Positions 12,601 to 27,600 of a stretch of DNA of 64,000 nt are shown piece after piece. The stretch's first letter is position 1. Each line of letters starts with the position of its first letter. Below the pieces are notes generated by a model. The model had not been told where the DNA came from. It did not search any database and was given only the letters and a program-made list of their open reading frames with translations. The DNA comes from Brachypodius melanocephalos (Eukaryota; Chordata; Aves; Passeriformes; Pycnonotidae): contig VZSR01000680.1 of NCBI GenBank assembly GCA_013398615.1, forward strand, positions 1,347,852-1,411,851. Reading direction: 5' to 3'. The translations under genes were made by a program, and so were the position numbers.

Positions 12601-15600
12601 TGAGGGATAATAATGGACCTGTTAAGCTGGAGAGAGAAGACCTCTCCCTCATTTAGGAAGGGGTGCCAGAGAGAGAGAGAGAGAGCATGTTGCCTTTTAG
12701 GAGAGATGTTTAGTCATTCTTCCCCTCAGAAGTCTGGCAGGGAACATTGCAAAGTTCATTTCTGAACCAGAAGAGCGTGTAAAGACTGCTTGTTTTATTC
12801 ACTACATTAATCTTATTTCCCATATTACTCATAATATTAAAACACCCAAGTCACTTCAGTGTATACCAGACATTTATCTGCCAATTTTCAAATAATCATA
12901 AATCGAGTGTGTCTGTATGATCCAGCCAAAATAACCCGGGTTAGATTGTGAATGTACATCTGTGCTTATGGGTGTAGGGGGATAGAAGGACTGCTGTGGC
13001 AGCAGTCATCTGTAAGGCCTTGGAAACCTCTTCAAAGGAACAAAAGAGAGAAGATGATCATGGTTCTTATTTCTGTCTGCATCTGTGTTTCTCCACAGCG
13101 GGTCAGACCCTTCACAGGTCTCTTTTCAGTTTCCTTTTTCCTTAGATGAAGGTGGCTGAGTTTTCTGTGGTGCATCTCTTTGCTGTTGCGTGCCTGCGTT
13201 TTGAATCTCTCCATGAACAGTGTTGAGTTTACCTTCCAACCATTCCTCTGCTCCCAGGTGGCATTGAAAGGAGCTGTCTTATCATGGGTCTGGCATTCCT
13301 GAGGCACTCTCTGCTGCCTGGCATAGCTCCTGCAATGGCATCCCCTTGACAGCCCTGTGCAATTGTTCTGGCCCTGGATCAGGCTACAGCTGACCGAGTC
13401 TTCAGCACTTGAAGGGAGCCTACAAGAAAGGAGAGAGACTTTTTACAAGGACATGTGGTGGCAGGACAAGGGGGAATGTCTTCAGATTAACAGAGAGCAG
13501 GTTTAGAATGGATATTAGCAAGGAATTCCTCCCTGTGAGGGTGGTGAGGCCCTGGCACAGGGTGCCCAGAGAAGCTGTGGCTGCCCCATCCCTGGAATCA
13601 TTCAAAGCCAGGTTGGATGGGTCTTGGAGCAATCTCCTCCAATGAAAAGTGTCCCTGCCCATGGCAGGGGGTGGGACAGGATGATCTTTAGGTCCTTTCC
13701 AACCCAGGACATTTGTGATTCTATGATAAGCTCTTCCACCAGTAGGAATCAAGCTTCCTCCCCCTGGAGACCTATGAGCAGATCCCGAACACTTTTAGCT
13801 CTTCTTGACAAGAAACAGCAACCCAACACCCTCATACCTCCAGGATGGGCAGATCTGGTCCTTATCCTGCTTTCCAGAGCTCTAAAGATGATTGCTGCTG
13901 CCTTGTACGACTCCAGGACAATGGAAGCTGTTAATTGTCTCTGCAGTGAACCATAGAGATAAAAACTATACTCTCAAATACACTTAATATGTGAATATAT
14001 TAAAAGTTATAGTTGACACACTTAAAGTACTTTAAAATATTGGCCTAAGCTTTTGAAATTACTGATTTCAAATGTGCAGCTGTTGAAGTCACTGAGTCAG
14101 AACAAATCAAAAAGAGCTGATTTTCAAAGATGTTACCTATTTTCTGGGCAGTAATCTCCTTTTAGGTATCTGGGATGGGTGGAGTACCAGAAGTCATCTA
14201 TGACTTGTAAAAACTCCTGGAGTGTCTAGACAGCAATGCTGGGATAATTGTGAAGGTGATGCCCTTCTCGAATCTTATTGGATGCTAATGACTCATCCTG
14301 TCCTCTTTCAGCATCCACAATGGAGTGATAGCGGTGTTCCAGCGTAAGGGTCTCCCAGACCACGAACTTTACAACCTCAATGAAGGAGTCAGGTAAGAGA
14401 CTCTGCCGTGCAAGGTGTTCTCAGCCTCTTCTCAGTACTGTTCACCCTTTACAGCTCCTGCAGAGCATGAAGGTTTTTCTCCCAGTGGCAGCTTTGACCA
14501 GCACAGTCCATTTTGCCTCAGTAATCGCTGCTGCTGCTGGTGTGTGTCAGCATCTCACTGTGGGCCAGAGCTGGTCCCTCCTTCTGCAGGAGGGATTCAG
14601 CCCTGAGTTATTTCAGAGTTATTTCAGTCTCTCTTCAAGTGCTGGTTTAAAACCGAGGAAGGGAAAACCTGGACCCCTGTAGTGATTCAGCCCTGTTGCA
14701 TGGCAGTGACAGTGACATTCCAGAGGTGCCACTCTCAGTGCTCCCCTTGCTTCCATGGAGGAGGTGAAGTCTCCGAGCACTCAGTGAGGCAAGGCAAGGA
14801 AAGATGTTCTGCCTGGTGGTCCCTTGGATCTACTGCTCCTTCCACACAGCAGGAATGTGTGTGAAGTGACAAAGCTGTCCTGCTAAACACCATGGCCTGA
14901 GTAACACTGTTTATGTTTCCAATTTCTTCCCCATATTCTGATGATAATGTCTACAACAGACTAACTGTGGGCCAGTGAGATGTATAATGGGAGCTTTCTT
15001 CCCTTTAAAAAAGAAAGTGAAAATCCTACCATTTGACTTATTTAAGTTACAGTTGAAAAGAACATTTACCAAGACAAAAGCTGATATCTGGATTTACAGC
15101 ACTTCACATTTTACTAGTTTTTCAGCACTTATTTTTACTTACCAAACCCTCTCAATAGCAAGGTAGCAGATTTCCTCATAGAAATCTGTCCAATGCTTTA
15201 TAAAATAAATGGTGGAAAAGGATCTGCACTTACAAAAGACAGACAGCTTATTACATTCCCTAGCTGTCTTCAGATATGATGCTTAGTTATTCCCTTTCCC
15301 TTCCTACTTATTGCTACTCCCTCTGGACGCTGGAGTCTGACTTCAGTATGCTCCCCAGAATACCTAGATATTCTGGGTTTATCTGTCCCAGTCTGATTCT
15401 CAGTCTGGGATAGCTGGCCCAGTCTGGTTCCTTTAATTGTGAAAATATTTTCAGAAAAGTCCAGCCAGATGATATTGGGCCTGTGTTGGCTCTTTTTGAA
15501 ATGAAAATAAACTTACTCTTTAGTTATTTTGGTGAGAAAATGGCATACAAAAAATAGCTTTTCTAGGATGTCTGTCAGTCAGCATGATCCATCAATCATG

Positions 15601-18600
15601 TTGAGTTACTTACTGGGATAATGGTTAATCATTATTATTGTAAGTGCCATTAGGATTCTTCAGCTTTATCTGAGTGACAAAAAAATGGTGCTTCTGGACT
15701 GAGATTCCTTGGCCCAGTGCATTTCCCTTAATATGCTCATCTGCTGGTGAGGGACAGGAGAGGAGAAATTTCCTGCTGATGTGTCAGACAAATATAACCT
15801 GGTATGAACCAAGAAACAGATAGAAATATGCCCAAATTTTGCTTTCATTTACTTGGCTATAAACCCAGCACCATGATGATGCTTGGTAACATAGTTGAGT
15901 TGAATTTATTGGAGCATCTCACGTGGCTGAACAGGCAAGCTGACTAGAAATACACTGATTTTTTCCCCTGTTTTATGAAAGGCTTTGCTGCCACTTGCCA
16001 GGCCCATTTCTTTTTGTTTGAGTAGGGATAATGTTGCTTTGTTGGTATCTCAGCTGATAGCTCACTTCAGGGAGAATGCCTGGTGCCTCATAGCTGAGCT
16101 GATGATGAAATTACTGATTTGACACATGCTGAACATACCTGTCTGACTGCTTTCGTTATTTATTTCAAAATAACTTTCGTTGGGTTAGTGTTATTATTGA
16201 GTGCAGAAATACCTGACACATAAACATGACCTCAAAAGTGGAACAAGTGTATACTTGCCTTATGATTGTTTTAGATGGATTTTCCCATGAGTACAAAATG
16301 AGAAGCAAATCTGTTATTTCCACTGGGCAGAATTCAAGTGTGGAAGAGTTCAGATAAATGTTTAATATTAGTTAGTTACTTTTTTGAATAGTTACAGGGC
16401 AGTAAAAGAAGTTATTTTATTTTACCACTTTAGTTAAAACAGATTCTGGAGTATTTTCCATAATAAACCCCTGAATATCCAAGTTGACCCACAGATCAAG
16501 TGTAAATATTTGAACAATATTTGCACACCATTGTTTTGACTCAGGAAGGTCACATATATTCAACTACCATGTGTCACATACGTGCAAACAAATACGTAAA
16601 ACTTCTTCTGAACACACATCTCGAGGCTTTGAACCCTGATTATTTAAGGAAACATCAGTGGGCACAAATCTGTACAGTGCCATTTACTCTTCTTTCAGGT
16701 TTGGCTCACAAGAGCTGCCACTTTTATACACCAATGCCTTTGGACACCATCCTTGCATTCCTGTGGCATTAGAAAGTGGCCTTAAATGTTGAATTATACA
16801 CACAGCCCTCAGAATCCCTATTGCAATAGATCCAGTGTGAGAGTTGAGTCTCTCTCACACTGCTGGAACTCCTGAATCCCTCTGCTGAAGCTGATGGAGC
16901 ACAGTGAAATCCCAGCAATTGGGAGCATCACCTGTATGTGGCCTGTGCACTCCTCCTTCTGGGCCCTTAGTGGGTGATTTATTGAGTCAAAAGTCTAGTA
17001 ATAAAAATCTCCATGCATATTTATGTGCTAGTTTTTATGCTTATTTATGCACTGTATAGTTTTCTCTGGGTCCATGTCTGCAGTATTAATAATCAAAACA
17101 GTGTTTTCTCCTCTTTCGTTTCATGTAACAAATGTAATTTCAAAGTGTTTGTTTGGACCACTTTTAAAACAAAGAAGAAAAAGAAGCAAAGGGAAACACA
17201 GTGGAAGCTGGATGTAAAGCTAATGCATATTTTTAGTTTCCTCTTTGCTGAGTTTCAGGATACTGATGTGATGCAAACAAAGCACATTTTAGTGGCATTT
17301 CCTTTTCTGCAGCTGGAGTTCAAATTCAGTAAAATCACTTGTTTGCTTCATTTAGTTTTATTTAACATCTGTTTTGCAGTGTTACACTTTCCATTCTGAG
17401 TACTGTTGCAGGAGTTAATTTTAAAATGAACTGATCAAACAGCATCGGGAGAAAAAGTCAGGAACTATTTTAGCACATTTTAAGGGAATTTATATTATCA
17501 TTTTAATTTATTAAATTGTTAAACAGGCAATGAAGACCTGATATCAATGATAGAGAAGCTTTATGACTGCAAAATGACTGCTTTAAACATCAGATGTACT
17601 TGAAATAAGATCTGCTATCTGGTCAGGGATCTCTTTTAGGTTTAGTCAGATTTTTACCTGGATTCCATCATGATGTCCACATATCTAGATAAGGTTGGTC
17701 AGTAATTGAAATTATCCAGGATCTGACAGCCTAACTGTTTTTTGTTAAAGGAAATGCAGCAAGGATGAGAAAGTAATTACAAAGCAATGTCTTGGATCCA
17801 GTTTTGTTGTGGATCTCTTCTAAATGAATATATACAAAGAATATCAAACCCCCCTGTTCTGATCTGGCCTGAGGGCCTCGCTGTTTCACTAGAAATTAAT
17901 TAAGTAGCTTGAAGAATCTGTGTTATTAGGGATTGAAAAAGCAGGATGCATGAGTTGTGCTGTCAGTTCTTCTGCCCTGCAAACAGAGATGTTCATGTAG
18001 GCACAGAGCTGCCTGGTGTGGTGCAGCCCAGTGCATATAATTAATTACCTGCAAGCTGGTTGCTGGATTACAGTTGGAGAGTGGAAATGTGGTGGAATCT
18101 TGTTTGATCAGAGAGCTGGCTATTGGATAAGTAGAATGTACATTTTTATTTCCTGACCTAAATACCAGAATTTATCAGTAGAACCTAAAATACTAAAAGA
18201 GAAGGCAGTTGCACATCACCTCTTCAAGACTGTGAGGAATCTATCTGGAGCTGCTATCTTGAGGAGAGGGTAGAAAATGAAGCAAAATCTGTCAGCATAA
18301 AGCACCAGCATTTTCTTGAAACAGTGGCACAAAGAGACACACGAGAATAAATTGTCACTCTTGTAGGAAAACTCAAATCTACAACTTTCTTGTTAGTTCA
18401 ACCTAAAAAATGTCTATCCATGTTCAAAGTAAGATGAACCTTTGGTGTTTGGATTTGGTGTCTGTTTGTTTACTAATTAGATAAATTGATTAATCAGTTG
18501 TCAGTTAAAGATGTAACACAAAGGGATAGATGACATGCTGTTGAATATATAATTCACATAATTACCCTGATTGAAGTGAGTGTTTAGATTTTAAATCACA

Positions 18601-21600
18601 TTTGACATCACTTCTGCATGGGAGCTGACATGGTCACACAGACAGGTTTTCAAAAGAGATTTGTTCAGAAAACTCAGCTGGGGCTGTGTTTCTATAAGAT
18701 CTGAGTTGTTGTTTATGCATCTAAATAGTGACCTGACTGAAGAGAAGTATTATCTAGCATCCAGTGTGTGAGATTTAAATAAGCACAGCTTTTTAGCCAC
18801 GTGGCAAACTTTACCTGGATACAAACAGGATTTTGGACCAAATTGAATTCAGTTTCTGAATTTGACAGTTTGTGGGATTTTGTTTTGCATTGGAGTTTCA
18901 GTTGCTCTCTGAGGTTGCTTTGTAGGTTTTAGTGGAGAGGAATCGTGAAAGGCAGAGCTAAACTGTTAAATTCCTACCTGCCTTTTCACTGAAACCATAG
19001 GAAACTTCTTGAGTTTCTTGAGCTGTCTTGAGTCTCCTGAGTGGATGTAGGATGGAAAGCATCTTCTTTTCATCAAATCTTATTTTCCTTTCATATGTGC
19101 AACTGAGGCATCTAAAATGACAGCAAATACTTTTCAACACTCAAAAACGCTGGTTTGAGTCGGTATTGTTGACCCTGTTTGCTCTCTTTGTAGTCAGTCA
19201 TTAATGACAGTCTCTGTGCTCATACTAAAGTAATTTGCTGTTACTGACTTCCCCTCATTCATGCAGTGCACAGCTAATGTGATCTGCTGATTACACAGAT
19301 TCTTTTCTTGCTCTTTTTAATACAGGCAATTACTGAAAACAGAACTGGGATCATTTTTCACTGAGTATCTGCAGGTAGGCCTGTGTTTTCTTTATTTAAA
19401 TCCAATTCTGTTTTATGCTACTGAGAAAAATAATTTTCCCACTCTAAACGATGACCTGGAGACCCTTGAAACCATCCAGAGATGTCCACTGACTTCTCTG
19501 TCCCAGAGATTAATGAGATTTGGGCTTTGTATGCATACATATAGTTAGACAGTGAAAGCCCAACCTGCCACTGTGTTTCTGTAGGTCATTGCTGTCTTTC
19601 CTGAGGTTTCAGACATTGTTTTTTTAGCTTAAAATTGAAGTCCTTGAGTAAACCAGTGAAGTTCATTGCAGTAGAATTACTTGGAAAGACTTTCAGAAGT
19701 AAGTTCTACTGCCTGTTGAAGCAATATTCTTTCTGCTTTTCCAAGTACATGTTTTGTAGGTCAGTCATTTGAAACACTTTGTACTGCACAAAATACATCC
19801 TTTGTCCTAAAACCAGCAGGTGATTACAGCATCATTTCACAAGTGTCCCAAGTGATTTAAATAAGATGGACACAGCAAGAGTCCTTTGATGATGAATTTT
19901 TAAGATAAAAGATCCCCTTCGCTGTCTAAAGTTAAGAATGAACAAAATGTGAGGAGTGATGGCTGAAGGGAAGTACAGACCTGAGTAAATGTAGTCTGTG
20001 TTTTATTTACAGAATCAGCTGCTCACAAAAGGCATGGTGATCCTAAGGGACAAGATCCGGTTTTATGAAGGTAACTTGGATTTTATCATGGCTATGTGTG
20101 TCAGGGAAGGATTACCTCCACCAAGGATAGTTCCTTCACCTTTAGTTATATCCTGCTCAGGGAAACTGGAAATAGCCCAAGATAGGTAATAAACAAAAAA
20201 CTAAGCACAAGGATCCCTGTTAGTTTAAGTATTTTAGGTCCAAAACAAAGCTGTAGCTTGTTTTAAGAGTTAGTCTGGAATCACACTGACATAAATGAGG
20301 TCAGGCAAACTGGTGTGTTGAAATAATGNNNNNNNNNNNNNNNNNNNNNNNNNNNNNNNNNNNNNNNNNNNNNNNNNNNNNNNNNNNNNNNNNNNNNNNN
20401 NNNNNNNNNNNNNNNNNNNNNNNNNNNNNNNNNNNNNNNNNNNNNNNNNNNNNNNNNNNNNNNNNNNNNNNNNNNNNNNNNNNNNNNNNNNNNNNNNNNN
20501 NNNNNNNNNNNNNNNNNNNNNNNNNNNNNNNNNNNNNNNNNNNNNNNNNNNNNNNNNNNNNNNNNNNNNNNNNNNNNNNNNNNNNNNNNNNNNNNNNNNN
20601 NNNNNNNNNNNNNNNNNNNNNNNNNNNNNNNNNNNNNNNNNNNNNNNNNNNNNNNNNNNNNNNNNNNNNNNNNNNNAACTTACCCCAGCCAAAACCAGTC
20701 CATTTATTTCTGCTGTTACAATTACAATTACTATTCATACTACTGGTATCATTGTTATTGTTATTATTCTTATTACTACTGCTACAGCTGCTAGACATTT
20801 TTGGACTTGGAAATACTTGCTGTATTTCATTAGAACCAATAAAACAAAAAGTTTTAAGAATGGAAACAGAGAACACACACATGAGTGTACAGGACAGAGA
20901 GAACTCCTGCCTGGGGGTGCTGAAAATAAGACCTTGGTGTGTTCCATGAGCCAGCAGCTGCAGTATAGCATGGTGACCCACATCTGTCACTGAAAGCACT
21001 TAAAGGCATCAACCTGGAAATGCTTCAGGAGCTGCAGATCCAGCAGATCTGTGCTATTCATCATGTGCTTCAAAAGGCAGGGGGATCAAGTATCCCATGG
21101 TAAAGATTGGCAGCTGGCTATCTTTGAGTTCAGGTAGCAGTGTCGATGCTTTCATTCATAATTGCTTTGTGATATGTGTGTAACTCTGGGCAAAATAACT
21201 CCCTGGCTGAGGCTCAAAGTAAAGCTCTAATACAAAAATTGAGAATAGTATCATATTCTGACACCAGTAGTAATACTGATTGATTGATTGATACTGAATT
21301 TGCTTCCTGGTGGGTCTTATTGTCTTGTCTGAATCCCTCAGAATCTCTGCTGTCTTTGTCTCCATAACATTTTTTGGTGGAGGTGCAGGGGCATTGCTCT
21401 CCTCTCACAGTTGGGTTGGGGGCATAGGGATGGTAAAGAGCTTGTCCAAGGTCATATGGGCCATTTTGGGGACCAGGGGTCTGAACCCAGAACCCACCTG
21501 TTGAACCAGATTTCCTCTGTGGATCTTGGCTCCTGCATTTGCCTCTGTGTTGTGTAAAATGTTCTGTGGGGAACTCAGTGTCCAGCTTGGTTGTACAGCC

Positions 21601-24600
21601 TGGCCAGAGCCTCTCCAGATTGCACTGGAGAGGATTCCAGGTGGCTGCAGCTGGGGAAGGGATGGACATGGAGGGGGCTTTGTTGTGAGGACCTGCATTG
21701 CTTGAAAGTTAAAGTAAAAATTAGAGCCTTAACACGATTTTTCTTCTCCATACATCTTGGATGAGTTTTTCTGTGTAAGTGGGAAAGGGAACAGTGGAAA
21801 AGCTATGAGGGATCAGTTTGAGGGGGTGCTTTACAGAGCATCTCCACAGAGTGTGGCTTGCTCTGCTGCCCTGCAGCTTGAAGGGTAAATTCCTCTGCAG
21901 GAATGCTTCCACATTTCACCTGATGTGTCCTCCCCCTGCTCCCCTCCACAGTCCTGTCCAGCAAGTATTACTGCAAGAGGAGGATGTAACCTGGGCTATT
22001 ACTCTTCCTTCTTCACGGGGTTTTCCTAAATAACCTCAGACTCTCTGAGTTTATTAATACCATTAGAGGAGTCACCTGAAAAGACACAAATATGGAAGGA
22101 TTTGATACACCAGTCTGGAAAACTAATTCCATGCTGCTAATAGCAGCTGCTACATGATTCATCTTAGCGTATAGTAGCAGATTCACATTGTTTCCTGCAT
22201 GTTTTACTTTTTGCAGCTTGCTGATTGCAACCAGAACTCTTCACTAGTTTATTTTGTGTTTTTGCAGGGCAGAAACTACTGGATACCTTAGCTGAAACCT
22301 GGGATTTTTTCTTCAGTGATGTCCTGCCCATGCTGCAGGCTATTTTCTATCCCGTGCAGGTGAAAAAATTACTCTGTTATCGTAGAATCTTGAAAAACTG
22401 GAAAATGCAACTTTACAGGTTCATCAGCAGATTGATGCAATCCTTAATTCTCTCTCCTTGGATCAACCTCCCAGTGCAGCTGTTCTGTTTATTCATGCCA
22501 TGCAAATAAGTTACTTATGCAAATGGTTTGAAGTGTTTGGGTGGAAAAGATGAAGAGGAACTTTGAAAACAAAAGTGGAGTGCAGGGAGGGCTGGTTAGT
22601 CCATCTGCCAATCACACTAAAAGTCAAAAAAAGTTATGAATGATAAACAGAAGTCTTGCACAGTGAAATAAGTGGAGTTGTGTTGATTTAAATATCTGCA
22701 TTTCCTTCTCTGCAATGTGAATTTTGTCTTTGAAGTATCTCTGCTTTTGACAAGGAATTGTATTTCTGAGATCAAATTCTGTGCTATGGTAAGCAAAAGT
22801 CAATGGAGTTTGACCAGTTTACACAAGCACAGATTTTGACTCCAGTGATTTTAATTTTAAATACACTTTAGATACTTGATCTTCTGATGTAGTGATAGCC
22901 AGAGAGTATTGTTTATCACTGAAGTCTCAAGGAAATCTGTACCAGACAGGTGCCAGTGATCTTTGCAGTTGCCTACAGATTTTAGTGGGAACTTGGTGCC
23001 TGAAGTTATTTTGGGAATCTTCAGAAACCTTCTCCCATATTTTCAAGTGGACTTTATGCCTAAAATGATTGCCCAAATGTTAATGATATTACAGTTTGCA
23101 TCTTCAGGCAGTTACAGGTCTGAAATTTGAATTTAGAAGAGAAGCTGCTGTTTCACACTGAATTTTATTCTGAAAGGGAAGGGCTCAGAAAACACACAGG
23201 GCTGCTTCACCCAATGACTTGTGTCACCAGTAGAAACTCTAAAACAATAGAATGAAGATGTTATTAAAAACATACTAAAACACAAAGGGAGATTTTTATA
23301 AGTGTCCTGTAATTTAAATCCAAGATATTTGGACACTTAGAGATATAGGTAGGCTCTAAGCCTTTCTTTATGAAGCACTTGACAAAATTAGAGCTCATTA
23401 GTTTGTTTTTGAAAGTTGCACCAAACATCCCTACTCTCTGTTGTGTTTCTGAGGTATTTGAAAATATTTTGGTTACACAAGTCTTAACCCCTATCAGATG
23501 GAAATTATTACTTGAATTTCCAAAGGAGCTTTGAGGGTTTAAGAGTCCTAAGTCCCATGTAAATCCAAATAGGTCTAGTTGTTCATGTTCTGAGATTTCT
23601 TCCAAAAGCCCAACTGGTGCTTTTGTGCTCTTGTAAATTCTGTTAATCAGCAACTGAAGCAGATTTGGGGCCTTCTTCACTTCAGTTTAAATAATATAGA
23701 GAGTGGAAAGGAATGGGTAGGGTTGGGTCAGATTTCTTTACTTCAGACTTAAGTCAACACCAGTTGAATACCAAACCTTCCATGTGTACAGCCGTGCATA
23801 CCCAAGGAAAAACCCCTGATGCCAGAAGGAGAAACAGTTTCACAGCTCTACCTGAATCTCGGCAGACAGAGCTGGACTTGGGTTCTTCAGCTGGGAGTTT
23901 TCAGGGTTCCAACAAGAAGGTATTGTTGAACTGAAGATAGATGGCTTTGGAAATGCAATATGAAACTCTGCTCCTGCCTTAAGTGAAATCTTTCAAACTG
24001 TATAGAGAGGAGGACCACAGGTGGGCTGAGTCAGCATTCCTGCCAAATTTGAAGACAGTAAACAGGGAGTACTCAAAATCTTACAAAATAATGGAGATTC
24101 AACCAATCTGCAGCCCTGCCTTTTTAAAAAAACTTATGCTACATTTAATTTGTGATGTCCTGTTAAAATGCAGAACACTCATGGATCATCCAGCTCTCAT
24201 CCCACCCCAACCCTTCGTCCTCTCCACGAGGACGTCCTCTCTTTTATGGTGTAAAAAGTCACCATCTGTAGAGTTCATTACTGCCAGATCAGATTCACTG
24301 TGCAGGCTTGGGGGCTGCTCTCTGTCCTTTGTGTTTCATCTAGGTTCACCATTCTTGTAATCCCCCAGGAGTGGAGGAAGGAATTTAAACAGAGGATTTT
24401 GAAACTCATTTTCACACTGCTCATAATCTGTCTTCCTTTCTTTGTGTTTCCAAGGGAAAGGAGCCCTCGGTTCGGCAATTGGCTCTTCTGCATTTTAGGA
24501 ATATAATCACCCTCAATATAAAATTGGAAGATGCATTATCCCGTTCCAGAGCCAGAGTTCCACCATCTATTATTCAGATGCTGTTAATACTTCAGGTAAG

Positions 24601-27600
24601 TTGGATGCTTTTCTCAGCCTGTCTTTCTGTGCTGCATTACTGAAGTCTCCTTAAACAGTCTCTGATTTTACTCATTCACTGAAAACTTCATACCCAGAAT
24701 GCCAGAGCGTCTGTGCTCCTGTGGCCATAATATCTAAATCCTAATATTCTAAATATCCTAATGCCTAGTGTCTAAAAAATCTTATTAACCTAATATCTAA
24801 ATTATCCTATCCTATCCTATCCTATCCTATCCTATCCTATAATTATACTATATAAAATAGTATAATAATAATAATAATATACTCTATATTAATATAGAGT
24901 CATATATATGTCATATATGTCATCTAGTATAGAATATCTAATAATATAATAATAAATAATGTGACATAAAATGGCATAATAATATAATATAATAACTGTA
25001 ATGTATTAATTAAACTATCTAATATTGAAACATCCTAATATCTAAAAGTAGGGACTGTAGAGATGCTGTAAAATCAAGAGAGTGTGAGAGAACAGACTTG
25101 AAACGTGAAGTTTTGCAAGCTGACAAGTGCATGGTGATGACGTGATTTCCATTAGGTGCTGTTTGTTGTGCATTAGCAGTTCAGGATCTGGAGCTTCACA
25201 TCTGGAACAGGCATCAAAGTGAATATACAATTTATATAACAATGGGTGAATCGTGGTCATATTTGGTCACTGAAACCAAATTCTATCAAAATTGATGATA
25301 TAAAAACATTAGGACCAGATACTGGTGTTTGCTTCCATGTTAGATTTTTTCCTCTGTGTGTGTGTAGTAGTAGGAGAAACAAAATGAGGAATTCCAGGCA
25401 AAAGGCAATTTTAAGATATTTTTATTTGCTTAATAAAAGAAAAACATGGGGTATGATGTAGAGAAAAGGAATGAGGCAGAAGGGAAAGAGGGAACAGAAG
25501 TGGATTTTTAAAGGATGAGGAAATTGAGATTTTCATGGCTTCTGATTTTTTAATAAATGTTTCTTTGCTCTTCATCACAGTATGAATTAGTTCTGTATCT
25601 GAAATTGTTTTGAAGAGCAGGATAATCTAATGAGACCAGTTTTGAAAGTGGAGGAAAGAAGTAAGATTCTGTCTGCTGGGTCAAGAATTGGGATTTCACC
25701 TCTCAGTGAAATCAGTGATACCTTTGTTGGAGTGTTTAATGGTCTGTTTAACCTGATCATCTCAGGAAAAGATCCTTGTCATACAGCAATGTCTCCTTGG
25801 TCTTGTCTCCCTTCTCATAGTCCCCAAATTCCAAAAGCTTCTTGAAACTGCTGGCTGATTGTGACACATTGACAATCAGTATGGGAGTCTCATGGAAACT
25901 GGAGAGAGGAGAGGAGCCTCAGGGAAAAGCTGGAGCATGGACTTCAATGTGTAATGAAGCATCAGGGAATTCCCATTCCGTGAACCACGAACCCAGCTGC
26001 CTTTGCAGGGACTCCACATGAGGCAGCACCATTGCAAAAACCTTCACAGGAACGTTCTTAGGTGTGAGCTAAACTGCCCATTCTAAACCAGGCTTGAGCA
26101 GCATTGCAGCTCAAAGGTCTGCAAGATTTTGGGGATGACTTTAGGGAGTCTGTGTTGGCTGTGTGCAGGATGTGGCTTTGAATGGATTCAGTGGTGAGCT
26201 GCCAACTGAGTAACATCCTGCTTTTTTCTTTGCAAATCTGCTTTTTTCAGCAACCCAAAGTGTTAACACCGTGGATGCCTGTTGAGGGCAAAGGGTCAAA
26301 TCCATTCTTGTTGCAAAGCTGTTCATGGAAATCAATAACCAAGTGAGAGGGAATTTGCCCCTGAGTGTTAATTTCTGCATGCTTGGCCTCTGGTTGTGTG
26401 GTGTGGATGGTGAAAGTCTTTTCTCAGCAATAGCTCTGCTAATCTTGTGGTTTAAAATCTAATGGAACTGTAGGAAAAGGTCAGAAGAAAATCTGGGAAT
26501 TAGCTATTTACATGCTTGGCAGTGTTAGTCAGTAGCTGGAATTCAGAGCAAAGACTTTTTCTGAACTCAAATGTCATGTTAAACAAAAGCAAATTTATAC
26601 ATCAGTGACATAATGGAATTTTCTCAATTTAGTTGAAATCCATTTGTTAATAGGGTTGGAAGAGAGCAATTCAGCTGCTCAGCTTACACATGGTGGTCTT
26701 GTGGGCTTTGATTTCCTGGGCTGAGAGATGATGTCTTGATGGGGATGTTGTCTAATCCTGATTTGTGTCCACTGTGAATACCTCTTCCATAAGAAACCTG
26801 GTGACTGGAGCAGACTCCCATGGATAGAAGATGATGCCAGTGATGTTGGCTCTGGACCAAGGGTTGAACTAAGTGCTGAGATTTCCTGTTTCTGTCCTTG
26901 ACAGCCTCATGCAGCTGTGTGATGTAGTTAAGGAATAGCTCATGTTCTTTAGGACAGCAGTTGTACTGTCAGAGGCTGAAATGCACCACTCTGTTCTATT
27001 GGACTGGATTAAAGTGGCAGAGCTTTGAGAACTAATGCAGAGTGCATCAGGTATTATGTTTTAGCTTATCATGGTGTAGGGGAGAAGACTTTGCCTTCTT
27101 TGTCAGGAGAAGACACTTTCCTTATTGGACGGAAAGGGAAAATTTTTTAAGACTGCTCCATTGAAAGGAGCAGAGATCAGTCCCCAGGTTAATTATTAAA
27201 CTTGGGTTCTTCAGTTCAATAGAGCTACTTCTCACCAGTGCTGTAACCTGGTGTAATTACAAACAAAGCAATCTTTCAGGAAAGAGAGACCTCTGGGAGG
27301 AATGATATTCCTATTCTGTCAGTCAGTGGTAGTTTTATCACAGCTTGGAAGAAGGGCCTTATATCACTCAAAGTGAGTTGCCAGCACAGCCTGACTCAAG
27401 TACAAAGCACAAACTGAAATGTTCATTCTTTGTGGCTGCTCACAGGCAGCACAAGCTGAAGTGCCCCCAGGATGCTCCTGGTTAAGCTGCTGGGAGTTCA
27501 AGAGCAGAGTTATGGGTGAAGGAAGTAAAAGAACTAAAAGTGCTTTTCAGCACAGAATGATGCACAGGAGCTCAGTTTGGGTGAAATGAGGGTACTGGAG

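Larger units (their letters stand above)
6658..14311 (+). other. PRR5: PRR5 intron 1
   Basis: A 7654-base intron with gtaagg donor and cctctttcag acceptor. It contains a GA microsatellite at 12668-12685 and a sense-strand CR1 3' end at about 13403-13728. No other exon or RNA gene is recognisable; the open frames inside are short and without family resemblance. Confidence 0.85.
20071..22267 (+). other. PRR5: PRR5 intron 4 (contains an assembly gap)
   Basis: Nominally 2197 bases, with acceptor tgtgtttttgcag. It includes the 348-N gap, a trinucleotide-like low-complexity stretch next to the gap, and a possible old MIR-type SINE remnant at about 21437-21510. Its true length depends on the gap. 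Confidence 0.8.

Noticed and set aside
13409..13956. Open frames on both strands around 13.4-14.0 kb
   Set aside because: They lie largely in the CR1 3' tail, whose repeated blocks give similar peptides at 52343-52654.
20270..20999. Long open frames spanning the N gap
   Set aside because: They are open only because Ns cannot contain stops; the flanks are intronic low-complexity DNA.
23490..23680. Possible old SINE-like piece (TTTAAGAGTCCTAAGTCCCA)
   Set aside because: Only one short block is suggestive; no second block or ends could be found.
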